DNA of 10,634 nt from Euperipatoides rowelli (taxonomy: Eukaryota; Onychophora; Udeonychophora; Euonychophora; Peripatopsidae): NCBI GenBank assembly GCA_003024985.2, contig PXIH01S0045594.1; one strand, written 5' to 3'. The translations under genes were made by a program, and so were the position numbers. This document shows, in pieces, positions 1 to 8,024 of the stretch. The notes beneath the pieces were generated by a model. It worked only from the letters and a program-made list of their open reading frames with translations, made no database searches and had not been told where the DNA came from. The stretch's first letter is position 1; each line of letters begins with the position of its first letter.

Positions 1-64
1 TGATTCCTCAACTTGTTTATCTGCTGCCTCAAACCATCAAAGCCATTCCAACAATACATTCTAA
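1..64 (+). other. Possible 3' end of a coding exon (very tentative)
   Basis: The first 60 bases are visibly richer in G+C than the following kilobase. Frame 2 is open from the window edge to TAA at 62-64 and encodes a Ser/Asn/His-rich tail (ends in HSNNTF), like many disordered protein C-termini. Two AATAAA signals follow at 86-91 and 102-107. Frame 3 is also open, to TAA at 78-80. On the minus strand a frame is open through 1-80 behind an AG that could be a splice acceptor. With about 20 codons and three competing readings I cannot decide, and I recognise no family. Confidence 0.15.
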
Positions 65-121
65 TTCTGATGTATCATAAATTAAAATAAATTAGAAGGA
101 AAATAAATTTAAATTTAAAAA

Positions 122-161
122 CTATTTACAAAATAATAAATCTATGTACAAAATAATAAAT
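122..161. repeat. 20-bp tandem duplication, two copies
   Basis: The unit CTATNTACAAAATAATAAAT occurs twice head to tail at 122-141 and 142-161. The copies differ at one base (T versus G). This looks like a recent local duplication in AT-rich DNA, and no function is evident. Confidence 0.85.
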
Positions 162-163
162 CA

Positions 164-181
164 AGCGCCCATTATGGCGCT
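164..181. repeat. GC-rich hairpin in AT-rich DNA
   Basis: AGCGCC (164-169) and GGCGCT (176-181) are exact reverse complements around the loop CATTAT. The stem holds a tight cluster of GCGC in a region otherwise nearly free of CpG, directly after the 20-bp duplication. It could be a transposon-end relic, a structured RNA element or chance. Confidence 0.6.
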
Positions 182-1655
182 ACATAATTTAATCTATTGT
201 GTAGGAAAGACCACTAAGGGATTATTTAACTCATTTACTGTGTTTTACAGTATTTAAAACAGGGTTTGAAAACAGCAACTAATGTTTACCTTGTACAAGA
301 ACATATTCCCTAGAGCTGCACAAATTTCTTCTCTAACTGAACAATGAAAAGGAAAAGGCAATTTTTAATGAATGGCTAGGGTACCAAGAGAATATTAGAA
401 CAGATTAATTTTTCTATACTGAAAACAAAAGTCAGATCAAATAAAGGCTTATATACTGAATAAAAATTCTTGTAGTAAAAAACTCAAGAAAAATAATTTT
501 TACATTCGAAAAATGCACATACACTGTCTATAATAGTGCAAAAATTCCACAGAATGCAATATACAAAGCTTTCTTAATTTTTGCCTACTTGTCCTAATTA
601 AAAAAAAAATTCCAGTATGCCAATGATTTGTAAGTTTGAACTTACTAGAGGCTCATATGCTTTCTTTATGTTATTCTCTCTTTTTGGTCTATAGAACAAA
701 ATTGATTGTTTATTATCAATTTGAGGATGTAGATTGACTATTTATTTTGGACCTGGCAAAACTACCCTTTCTTATTAATTTTTTTAAGTGCTAATGCTCT
801 TTTTAGGTTCTACTTCCTTCCAATTTTAAGGATAGGAGATATAGTCAATCCTCCATTAATAATAATGAAAAGCCTTATAAGGTATACTAAATATATGCTG
901 GAATATAAGGGAATATCAGAAAGCAATTAAAAATTTTCCTCTCTAATAAAAAAGAGAAGCAATCATGTGCCAGAAATTTAAGAACGCTCCTTAGCTCATT
1001 AGGGACAACCGTGCAACAAAAACTTGTTTGTGCATCATTTTACAGTCCTCTTTAAAATTAGTGTGGACTAGCTAACTGTTTATTAGTTATTTGCAAAAAA
1101 AAATTATTTATAAAAATTCCAGCACAGATGAGAAAAAGGATCAGGCACTGATAGGAGTTTGAATTTGGCTATAAAATTCCTTTTTTCAGCCTGAAAGATA
1201 TAGAAGTTTCTCCTTTTTTACAGTATTTGCTCTATTGTGTCCCAATTTTAGATATAATTTTTGCTGTGATGAATTACATTCACTTGAAGTAGCCAACAAA
1301 GGCTTTTGCTTTTAAAAGAAAAACGTCAAAAAAAAAACACAAGGCCTGTGCAGGAAATAACCACTTATAATGGCTGGGTACTTAATATATACTCCATACT
1401 GCCTGAATTTGAATACCTCTTACATTATTTCACAGACCATTATTTGAATACATTAGTTACTATGACTCTTTGTCTATCTAAATGGGTTTGTATTTAAAAG
1501 AATATTTGTCTTTTAAAGTTAAGTGGTCAGATTAATTAAACTTAATTTCCAAAAAAAATAGTAAGTAGCTACCTTGATTAAAGAAAATTATCTTCTTTTT
1601 TCAAGACAAAAAAAAAAAATATGAGAATGCCATAGCAATTTCTACCCTACCATGT

Positions 1656-1680
1656 ACAACAACAACAACAACAAAAAAAA
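1656..1680 (+). repeat. (CAA)n microsatellite running into poly-A
   Basis: Five to six ACA/CAA units are followed by eight A residues. This is simple sequence. It could be the decayed poly-A tail of a retroposon, but no element body was recognised upstream. Confidence 0.8.
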
Positions 1681-1852
1681 TGCTACAAAAAAAAAAAATC
1701 TTGATCTATTTTTATAAGTTTTTGTCACTTTTTCTTAAAAAAAAAAAATAATATTAAAACATATTTATAACAAAGGAAAAATAGCTCAATGTAATGACTG
1801 GCTGGCAAAAAAGATTATAGACTGAACCAACAAAAAAAAAAATTGTCATTAC

Positions 1853-1860
1853 TGTATATA
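1853..1860 (+). promoter_or_regulatory. Pumilio-type element match (TGTATATA)
   Basis: TGTATATA fits the Pumilio-binding consensus UGUANAUA exactly on the + strand. It lies 20 bases before an AATAAA hexamer at 1880-1885. It matters only if this DNA is transcribed as a 3' UTR. In AT-rich DNA such octamers arise easily by chance (TGTAAATA also occurs near 6293). Confidence 0.2.
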
Positions 1861-1879
1861 AGTTAGACATTAATGCGTG

Positions 1880-1885
1880 AATAAA
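1880..1885 (+). promoter_or_regulatory. AATAAA hexamer, possible polyadenylation signal
   Basis: This is a canonical AATAAA on the + strand downstream of the Pumilio-type site, just before the LINE remnant begins. AATAAA is common at this base composition, so the call depends on there being a transcript from the left edge. Confidence 0.15.
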
Positions 1886-1939
1886 TCAAAATTGATTCTA
1901 TTATTTACTAACACAGTTATTCTCTTTATTTGCAGACAT

Positions 1940-2482
1940 ATGCAGCATGGATGTAGGATTTCAGAAAGAATAATTGCAATTGGATTTGAAGATAAGAAAA
2001 TAAAGCTACTAATTATACAGGTCTATACTCCAACAGCAGATAGCAATGAAGAAGAAATTTAAGAATTCTACAATCTGAAAGAAGACCTGTTACAAAGAAA
2101 AAAAATTTAAAGATGTGGTGATAATAACAGTTAGGTGATTGGAATGCTAAGCTGGGACAAGGCAGAGACAGAAATACTGTCGGCCCATTGGGATTAGGAA
2201 AAATGAAATAATAGAGGTAACCTACTTGATAATTTTTGTAACAGCCAATAATTATGGATTGCAAACACCTGGTTGGAACAGAAATGCAGTAGCAGACATA
2301 CCTGGACTTCACCAAATGGAATGATAAATAACCAAACAGATTTCATCATAACTTCCAAAATATATAAAAACAGTGTCAAAAACTGCAAATCCATGCTATG
2401 AGCTGACTGTGGATCAGACCACAACCCTGGTGTCTGCAGACTAGAGATCAATTTAAACACCAGATTAAGAACAACAAAATAG
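1940..2482 (+). pseudogene. Broken endonuclease domain of an RTE/BovB-like LINE
   Basis: Three reading-frame pieces join into one apurinic/apyrimidinic-type endonuclease domain of the kind encoded by RTE-clade non-LTR retrotransposons, often annotated in animals as craniofacial development protein 2-like. In frame 2, RISERIIAI is followed by IIQVYTPTADSNEEEI (QVYTPT at 2018-2035). After stops at 2060 and 2108, frame 1 carries GDWNAKLGQGRDRNTVGPLG from 2134, with the catalytic-loop Asp and Asn. From 2213 frame 2 resumes with GNLLDNFC, IANTW, HTWTSPNG, NQTDFI and ADCGSDHNP. SDH (2414-2422) is the family's catalytic His motif. Further stops lie at 2249-2251 and 2399-2401, and the piece ends at TAG 2480-2482. 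At least two frameshifts and several stops show an old, dead copy. The start of the domain and all of the reverse transcriptase are missing. Family assignment is from motif memory; the domain itself is convincing. Confidence 0.9.
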
Positions 2483-2947
2483 AAGATTGATGGTTGAAGT
2501 ATTTTATCATGTTAACTGTAATATTTTGCTAAAGAAATCTTAACACGAGACTTACGTACTAAGCAGCATTCAATGTAGATTCATTGATGATGTCCAATTG
2601 TATATTACAGCGGTAAGACATTCTGTGGTGTTTAGTTAATTAGTTGTTAATTAATTGGGACTGGGAATGTGTTAACAAACTAGTAGAACTTTATTTTATT
2701 TCATTTAGAAATTGATTTCAATTTTTTAGAGATCCTATATATTTGCTCAAGATTCTCAACTTTTTATTTTTTTTAAACATTCCTCTCGTTATGGTTTAGG
2801 ATTCTAAATCCAAGCTCTGCCCCACTTCTCTCTCTCTTACATGTTTTTAATATAAAATCTTTAATCAAGAAGCCAACCAAGAAGAAATATAGATTTTTTG
2901 ATGTTTTTATTTTTGTATTCCAATTTTACATGTACAAGTTAGCTGGA

Positions 2948-3003
2948 TTCTGCACAATGGGCAGAACTAAAAAGCTGGCTCAATTTTAGCCAATGGCTGC
3001 AGC
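2948..3003. repeat. Cluster of short hairpins in a GC-richer island
   Basis: TTCTGC (2948-2953) pairs with GCAGAA (2961-2966) around a 7-nt loop. TGGCT (2976-2980) pairs with AGCCA (2988-2992), also around a 7-nt loop. The palindrome GCTGCAGC follows at 2996-3003. The patch is richer in G+C than its flanks. It might be a structured RNA, part of a SINE or MITE, or chance; no family was recognised. Confidence 0.4.
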
Positions 3004-4257
3004 ATCGATCTGCATTAATTGATTTAACTAAATCTCACTATTGGTATGCTTGTTTTCAATGTTTGCCAAGTATAATGTAACCTTTGTCCAAATTGTCCAG
3101 GACCAAATCCACCAGTTAGTACTACTTTTTAGTTGATGTGTTGTGGAAATTAATGCAAACTACATTGGAATCCTCTTGATGATTAACAGTACTGTAAAAT
3201 TAAATGAAATGAATAGAGATTTATGATGTTGTAGAACAAATGGAGTAAACAGAATTTGAAACTATTATTAAGCAAAACACATGATCCAGGAGATTTAACT
3301 CATAATTTCAAACATTAATATTGTAAACAAACTTTATTAGAAAATCTTTGAACAACACAGAGAATAGTTTTTAATTAAGGGATGACATGATCTATTACAC
3401 CCATGTTGATGATTAATATTAATACTTTTAACAAACCATGCACAATATCAGTTAGGAAAGTTTTTCCCGATGGCCATGTATCAGCGTAGAACATAAATAC
3501 ATGAAAACATATGGTACAATTAAAATCACAAAGTCATACATGAATCAAATTGAATATCTAAAATTTCTGTATTATTCAAATCTAAACCACCATCTTTCTC
3601 CTGAATAAAAAATACAAAACCCCTTTGCCTCTATTTCATGAGCAAGATAAAATGGTGTAACAAGATAACAAGAAATCATTGGATGGACAGCTATCGCTAC
3701 ACCTGAATAATTAGTAGTAAATGACATTTGAAAACAACATTACATTTAAAATAAAGTCAAAAGAAAATATTTGTAAATTAAAAGTATTTATAAATAACCA
3801 TCAATCTCAACAATTTTATTTACACTTTACTCTAAAAGAGAAAATAATTATTTATTGAAGAATAATTTTTAAACCTTCGAAGAGGTTTATCTCCTTTTAC
3901 TGTTTCACAAATAATAATAATATCAGTAAACTAAAATCAAATGACTTTAATATTTAAACATAATTATTTTAAAGTATGTTGAGGATGCCCAAACATTATT
4001 AAAAAAAATTAAAACATATGAACCATCAAGGAATTAAATTCCTTCAATTTTCCTTTATATCATTGGGATTAAATTATTTGTAATTTTAAAACTGATAATC
4101 ACAATTCATACCTATTCTTCTTAACATATGGTATATGTCTCAAAATTTATTTATTATTTACTTATAGAAATCATCAGCCATGACAGTTGTTTATCTCAAT
4201 TACTCTAATTAATTTTTATAACACACTGTATGCACTGTGTATTGTATATTCATATTG

Positions 4258-4295
4258 TACTGCATTGCTGACAATATACTGCACAGCTGACAACA
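4258..4295. repeat. 19-bp tandem duplication, diverged
   Basis: Two 19-bp units sharing TACTGCA...GCTGACAA lie head to tail at 4258-4276 and 4277-4295, with about four mismatches. The sequence before them (CACTGTATGCACTGTGT) is also internally repetitive. No function was recognised. Confidence 0.6.
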
Positions 4296-4755
4296 ACTGA
4301 GACAAAGTTTAATAACTTTGTAAGAATAGGCTAATCTTTATTTATCTAATTTGTCTAACTACATTTCCCCTGGAATTTTAGTAAAATCTCTTTACTTCAC
4401 TGATCCCTCAAAAATTAATATTTAAAATTATTTAGTGAAAATACAGTATAGGATATCTTATCATTACCACACTCTAAATAATGAAAGATAAAGATTAAGT
4501 CTATTATTATTAGGCTATTTTCTGTTATTGGATAAGGGTCACTCTTATTAAGTAATTTAGCTATTTCAATTGTACAATGTGTACATAAAACTTTTTTACA
4601 ACTTTGATTGAACCCAGTAAATTTATTGTACAACTTGCAATTATGAGATTTTGGCAGAATGAGATAAAGCATTATTTAAAGTTATATCTGTAAACAATCT
4701 ATGTGCACATCTCTTGCCATTTATACTAAATGAAAATGCAAGACTTGTGTTAATA

Positions 4756-4769
4756 CCACCAGGTGGCAC
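4756..4769 (+). promoter_or_regulatory. Candidate CTCF core site
   Basis: CCACCAGGTGGCAC matches the vertebrate CTCF core consensus CCASYAGRKGGCRS at all 14 positions. It also contains an E-box (CAGGTG) inside the near-palindrome CCACCAGGTGG, so Snail/ZEB-type factors could bind instead. It sits in a GC-richer patch (4745-4860) in AT-rich DNA. CTCF is widespread in bilaterians. Occupancy cannot be judged from sequence, and CTCF motifs are often carried by mobile elements. Confidence 0.4.
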
Positions 4770-5000
4770 CACTTGTCATGCACACAACCAGGAACGTCAT
4801 CTATGAAATGTTTTGAATACCTCTTTTAAATGACACCCATCCAGAACTTCTGTGGTGTACATTTAAATGGTTATTAATGTTTAAAATTGTATAAAACTTT
4901 TATGTAGACTTATTTATTAGTGTAATAATAGCCTAAGATACAGGCCCGGATTGTGTTTATCATGTGAGAAGGGGGAAGGGGTTAGAATAAATGTGATGAT

Positions 5001-5023
5001 GGGNGGGGGGGGGGATGAGGAGG
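5001..5023 (+). repeat. Poly-G tract with ambiguous base
   Basis: GGG, N, ten G and then GATGAGGAGGG follow two other G runs at 4971-4975 and 4978-4981. Four or more G runs within 55 bases give G-quadruplex potential on the + strand. The N at 5004 probably reflects uncertain homopolymer length in the assembly. Confidence 0.7.
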
Positions 5024-5047
5024 GATTAAACATGTGATGTCACATAA

Positions 5048-5069
5048 TTTTTTTTTTTTTTAAAAAAAA
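5048..5069. repeat. T14-A8 homopolymer junction
   Basis: Fourteen T residues are followed at once by eight A residues, and then by an 8-bp stem AATACATT (5072-5079) / AATGTATT (5085-5092). The homopolymers could pair as a hairpin. They are also prone to length error. Confidence 0.8.
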
Positions 5070-5394
5070 TCAATACATTTTCATAATGTATTATAATAAA
5101 TTAAATACAGGCATATCCTGGTTTGTGGACCCTCCTTGTACGGACATATTTACAGTAATACTATACACCTGTTCATATATGTGTGCTTCACAAGAACGAT
5201 CACTTCAAGTTATTATTCGAACAAAGAAATGCATTAAGAACATTCGTTTTACTTTATTTTAGAAAAATATATTAAAAAAGTTAAATTATATTTCACATAA
5301 TATTTGTTTAATATAACTTATTTATCTTTTTTAGTTTTTTAATCAATTAATAAATTGTCTATTCATTACATTAATTCATTTGTTTTGTGGAAGA

Positions 5395-5545
5395 AGTATG
5401 GGATGGGGGAATGGTTAAACAAATTTGTGATCTAATTTCATATAGGGGGTATTAAAATTGTGTGACAAGTTGTGATGAAGGGAAGAGGAGGGGCTACAAA
5501 ATAAGAAAAAAAATGTGTGTTATAGGTTATGGATAATCCCTTATC
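5395..5545 (+). repeat. G-rich repeat debris, copy B
   Basis: GGGATGGGGGAATGGTTAAACAAATTTGTGATCTAATTTC is followed by ATTGTGTGACAAGTTGTGATGAAGGGAAGAGGAGGGG and, after an A-rich spacer, by GTGTGTTATAGGTTATGGATAATCCCTTATCAACCCC. The order matches copy A at 4966-5145. The end recalls a TGTGACGTAATTTATGGA...CCCCTT module I associate with dispersed invertebrate repeats. That comparison is from memory and needs a search. Confidence 0.4.
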
Positions 5546-6250
5546 AACCCCGTCCTTTTTTAAGATTTATTTCATTGGGCACTGCTGATATCGGTAAGCT
5601 GGCTAACAAAAATAAAGTTCTTAGAATACACATTTCCATACTCATAACCCTAAAATGGAACCTATTATTCAAAACAAAATTCCAGTGGTGGATCCTTTTG
5701 ACTCCCAGCACTTTTTCAAGTATTTCTATACCCCCAAATCCCCACATAATACTACTAGTGATGATACTCTAACAAGGTTGGCTTCACTGAAATGTGACTA
5801 CACATCATTTTATTTATTTCCATAATACTAAATTAATTTTATTCTTGAATTAACCTTATTTTATGGGATGGCAGGGGGGAGGGAGACATGATAAATCAAT
5901 ACACCACTCCAGCCCTCAACCAGTAGTCATTATTTTTGAACTCGTCATTACCATAGTCATAGTTATTTTATTGTAAAAAATTAATTTGCTAACCCAATTA
6001 TGGTACTTTTATTTTAAACAAAAATTCAATAGGTCTATTACAATACATGGTTTGGTTATAATATGTACACCTATTTCATATTTTTTATTTTTATTTTTTA
6101 TTTTTAAATAAAATTATACATTAAAAAAGGCTGCTAAAGAACCCAATTCCTCCCAGTTCCTGAAATTTAGGTATTATCTCCATCCCTGCCCCAATTTAAA
6201 AAAAAACAAACAAAACATCCCTATCCAACCATATTTTAAGGGTTTAGATA
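5546..6250. other. Mixed AT-rich DNA with C-run and G-run patches
   Basis: Overlapping frames on both strands (5515-5772 plus, 5544-5747 minus) cover a C-rich stretch, ACCCCCAAATCCCC near 5730. A G-rich patch GGGATGGCAGGGGGGAGGG lies near 5863, and another C-rich patch spans about 6140-6195. These could be further fragments of the repeat seen at 4966-5545, some in opposite orientation. No protein family was recognised in any frame. Confidence 0.35.
6079..6113. repeat. (TTTTTA)n-like low-complexity run
   Basis: Several imperfect ATTTTT/ATTTTTT units are followed by AAATAAAA. This is simple AT sequence. Confidence 0.75.
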
Positions 6251-6912
6251 TAAAATTATTTTGCCAGCTGTTAAATTGATAGATTGCTGAATGTAAATAG
6301 ATATTTTAGAATATTATACTTTTAATTTAATAATTTCTTAAAATAATTCATCTAATGTTTCTTTCTTTTTTATCAAATACAATACATTGTTGTCTTTGAA
6401 ATTTTGCTTATTATGAAATTTTCAACTTCGTGCAATAGGTTTGTATATCTTTGAATCTGCTTTATTTTTAAAATGTTTTATTTGGCATATTTATATCAGA
6501 TTTGTTTTCAGCTTGTCATCTTAGATTATTTGAGCTGACACCAGAGTGACAAATGAAGGTGATGCAGTTGACATTAGTATTGTAACCAAATCTAATCATA
6601 AAGAAATAAAAGCAGAGAAAACTGTTAACAGTTCCAGGCTGCAATTTAGGATTCTCATCTCACACATATTTAAATATTTGCATAGCTGATTTGTTTATGA
6701 GTTATTGATTAGTGCAAAGCTTATAAGGTTTATTATTTAATATACTTTTCAAAATTTGTGAACAATAAATAGTAAAAAGAAGAAAAAATGAAATTAAACT
6801 CATTTCATTGAAAAGCTTATCTATTAAACTATTCTTTTTATTCCAGAGTTCATTTAAAAATAAGTATCAAATCAAATGTTTTGATATTTTATATAATTAT
6901 ATTTGTGTTCGC
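6251..6912. other. AT-rich non-coding stretch
   Basis: No gene or element is visible here except a 14-bp perfect palindrome at 6620-6633. Stops are dense in all frames. Confidence 0.5.
6620..6633. repeat. 14-bp perfect palindrome AACTGTTAACAGTT
   Basis: AACTGTTAACAGTT is its own reverse complement. It contains GTTAAC and two inverted AACTG words, which resemble Myb-type half-sites (YAACNG). One such palindrome in 10 kb of AT-rich DNA may be chance. Confidence 0.5.
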
Positions 6913-7290
6913 TAGGTATATGGATGGGTAGGTGTATGGGTGTTTGGATGAGTATGAGTATAAGTGGTTGGGCATGTATCGATGGGCCAGCTTGTATAGA
7001 TGAGTGTGCATGCATTGATGGATATGCATGTATGGCTGTTTGTGTGTCTGGATGGATGGACAGGTGTTTGGATGGTTGTGCTTGTATGGGTAGATATGCC
7101 AGTATAGATGCTTGTTTATAGATAGATAGGTATGTGGATGGGTCAGAGTATGGATGGATAGATGTATGGGTAGGTAGGTGTATGGATGGGTAGGTTGTGG
7201 ATGGGTAGCTATATGGATGGGTAGCTGTATGTGCATGTATGAATGGGTAGGGGTTTAAAAGGCTGTGCTTGTATGGATTGATAGTTGTGT
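6913..7290. repeat. Degenerate ATGG/GTAT-based minisatellite
   Basis: About 375 bp are built from diverged tetranucleotide units such as TGGA, TGGG, TAGG and TGTA, with a recurring longer phrase close to ATGGATGGGTAGGTGT. The + strand is purine/GT-rich and almost free of C in its repeat core. Because the basic unit is 4 bp, long frames stay open by periodicity (115 codons on minus, rich in His, Pro, Thr and Tyr; 72 on plus). These are not genes. The left half (about 6960-7120) is more diverged than the right half (about 7130-7250). Confidence 0.9.
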
Positions 7291-7530
7291 GCTATCATCA
7301 CTTAATATTATTCATTAATCATGTTAGAATGTGCTTACCTATAATTCAATCTGATATTGCCTACAAAGTAATGTAATATTATCCGTAATTTATTTTATAA
7401 CTTCCTGTGATCTGCATTATGTTGGGATATTGACTTAGAGTAGATATTCTAGAGTTGAGAAAAATATATGAGTGATAGAGGGTTAATTCCAATTTAAGAA
7501 ACTAAGATCTAATTATTTTATAAATAACAA
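7291..7530. other. AT-rich unique DNA
   Basis: No gene, element or repeat was recognised between the minisatellite and the first direct repeat. Confidence 0.4.
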
Positions 7531-7580
7531 ACCAAACCGTGTATTTCTAGCTTGAGTGGTTGTTGAGATATGGTATTTTT
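7531..7580 (+). repeat. Diverged direct repeat, copy 1
   Basis: CCAAACCGTGTATTTCTAGCTTGAGTGGTT and the following GAGATATGG...TTTTTT align with 7888-7937. Shared blocks are CAAACC, TTTCTAG, GA-TGGTT, AGA and a T run. The pair suggests two decayed copies of an unidentified element. Copy 1 may extend right to about 7800, where GTTATGCTT (7637-7645) matches the word just after copy 2. Confidence 0.5.
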
Positions 7581-7887
7581 TTGTACATAGCAATTTTTTT
7601 TTCACCTCTAGTTCTGGTAGTATTTTTAAAATTGTTATGCTTTAATGCATTACAAAACATTCCAATCTTCAAAAACTTCAAAAATTTCCATACATAGTTT
7701 TGTGATGTGATAGCAGGATTTAGGACACTCTACCAAAGTTCTTAGCCCATGTTTCACCCTCCTCACACATGTAATATGTAAAGCTATAGGTTTAACATAG
7801 CCAAATATTATAAACATTAATTAAATATAATTATTAGGGGAAATGTTCAAATTTAAATGTTATAGAGATTTTTTTTAATGAACAAGA

Positions 7888-7937
7888 GTTCAAACCCCAT
7901 GTTTCTAGAATGAATGGTTTCCAAGATTTTTTTATAG
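7888..7937 (+). repeat. Diverged direct repeat, copy 2
   Basis: GTTCAAACCCCATGTTTCTAGAATGAATGGTTTCCAAGA and a T run align with 7531-7580. It ends against the 41-bp inverted repeat at 7937. If the alignment is right, copy 2 lacks about 50 bp that copy 1 has between the T run and GTTATGCTT. Confidence 0.5.
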
Positions 7938-8024
7938 TTATGCTTCATGCTTCAGTGATTTTCAATAACTTAATAAATAGTATTTTATTAAGTTATTGAA
8001 AATCACTGAAGCATGAAGCATAAC
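7937..8024. repeat. Perfect 41-bp inverted repeat with 6-nt loop
   Basis: The left arm (7937-7977, beginning GTTATGCTTC and ending CTTAATAAA) and right arm (7984-8024, beginning TTTATTAAG and ending GAAGCATAAC) are exact reverse complements over 41 bases, separated by TAGTAT (7978-7983). No mismatch exists in either arm, although neighbouring repeats are heavily diverged, so the structure is young or maintained. The right arm ends on the first base of the transposon end at 8024. On either strand the transcript would form a long perfect hairpin. Confidence 0.97.

Larger units (their letters stand above)
65..1939. other. AT-rich non-coding stretch, possibly 3' UTR or intron
   Basis: Stops are dense in all frames. 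The longest reading frame, 63 codons at 1306-1497, begins in A-rich low-complexity sequence and shows no domain. The stretch has many A or T runs of 8 to 12 bases (for example near 600, 1090, 1330, 1610, 1690, 1740 and 1835) and frequent ATTTA. If position 1-64 is a terminal exon, this would be its 3' UTR; otherwise it is intron or intergenic DNA. No RNA gene was recognised. Confidence 0.5.
2483..4740. other. AT-rich non-coding stretch
   Basis: No exon, RNA gene or transposon could be supported here except the small hairpin cluster at 2948-3003 and the 19-bp duplication at 4258-4295. The sequence does not continue the LINE: no reverse-transcriptase motif follows the endonuclease piece. An 85-codon minus-strand frame at 4415-4672 lies in AT-rich sequence and has no recognisable domain. 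Confidence 0.5.
4966..5145 (+). repeat. G-rich repeat debris, copy A
   Basis: The patch reads GTGATGATGGG, a G run with one unresolved base at 5004, ATGAGGAGGG, then ATTAAACATGTGATGTCACATAATT and a T14-A8 tract. It resembles a second patch at 5395-5545, which also joins GTGATGA, GGG runs, AGGAGGG and TGTGA...TAATT-like words. I infer both are fragments of one dispersed repeat, probably a transposon, since such G-run plus TGTGACGTAA-type modules recur in invertebrate repeats. The family was not identified. Confidence 0.4.

Noticed and set aside
1306-1497. 63-codon plus-strand frame
   Set aside because: Starts in A-rich low-complexity DNA, has no domain, and its length is unremarkable.
2013-2460. 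Two overlapping minus-strand frames of 100 and 88 codons
   Set aside because: They are antisense to the LINE endonuclease remnant, whose + strand motifs explain the sequence.
4415-4672. 85-codon minus-strand frame
   Set aside because: AT-rich, dominated by Ile, Leu, Asn and Lys as expected from base composition; no motif or exon signal.
5027-5046. TGTGATGTCACA as an operator-like palindrome
   Set aside because: The near-palindrome has only 5-bp arms, and the word recurs as part of repeat debris; no gene is adjacent.
5515-5772. 85-codon plus frame and 67-codon minus frame overlapping
   Set aside because: They mirror each other in a C-rich patch, and neither shows a recognisable domain, start context or continuation.
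6903-7121. 72-codon plus-strand frame rich in Cys, Gly and Met
   Set aside because: Same minisatellite read on the other strand; repeat artefact, not a cysteine-rich peptide gene.
6889-7236. 115-codon minus-strand frame rich in His, Pro, Thr and Tyr
   Set aside because: It is wholly inside the 4-bp-based minisatellite and stays open by periodicity; no domain or codon signal is seen.
7887-7897. AGTTCAAACCC, close to a Pol III B box
   Set aside because: No A box lies upstream at the right spacing and no tRNA fold is visible; the word belongs to a diverged direct repeat.
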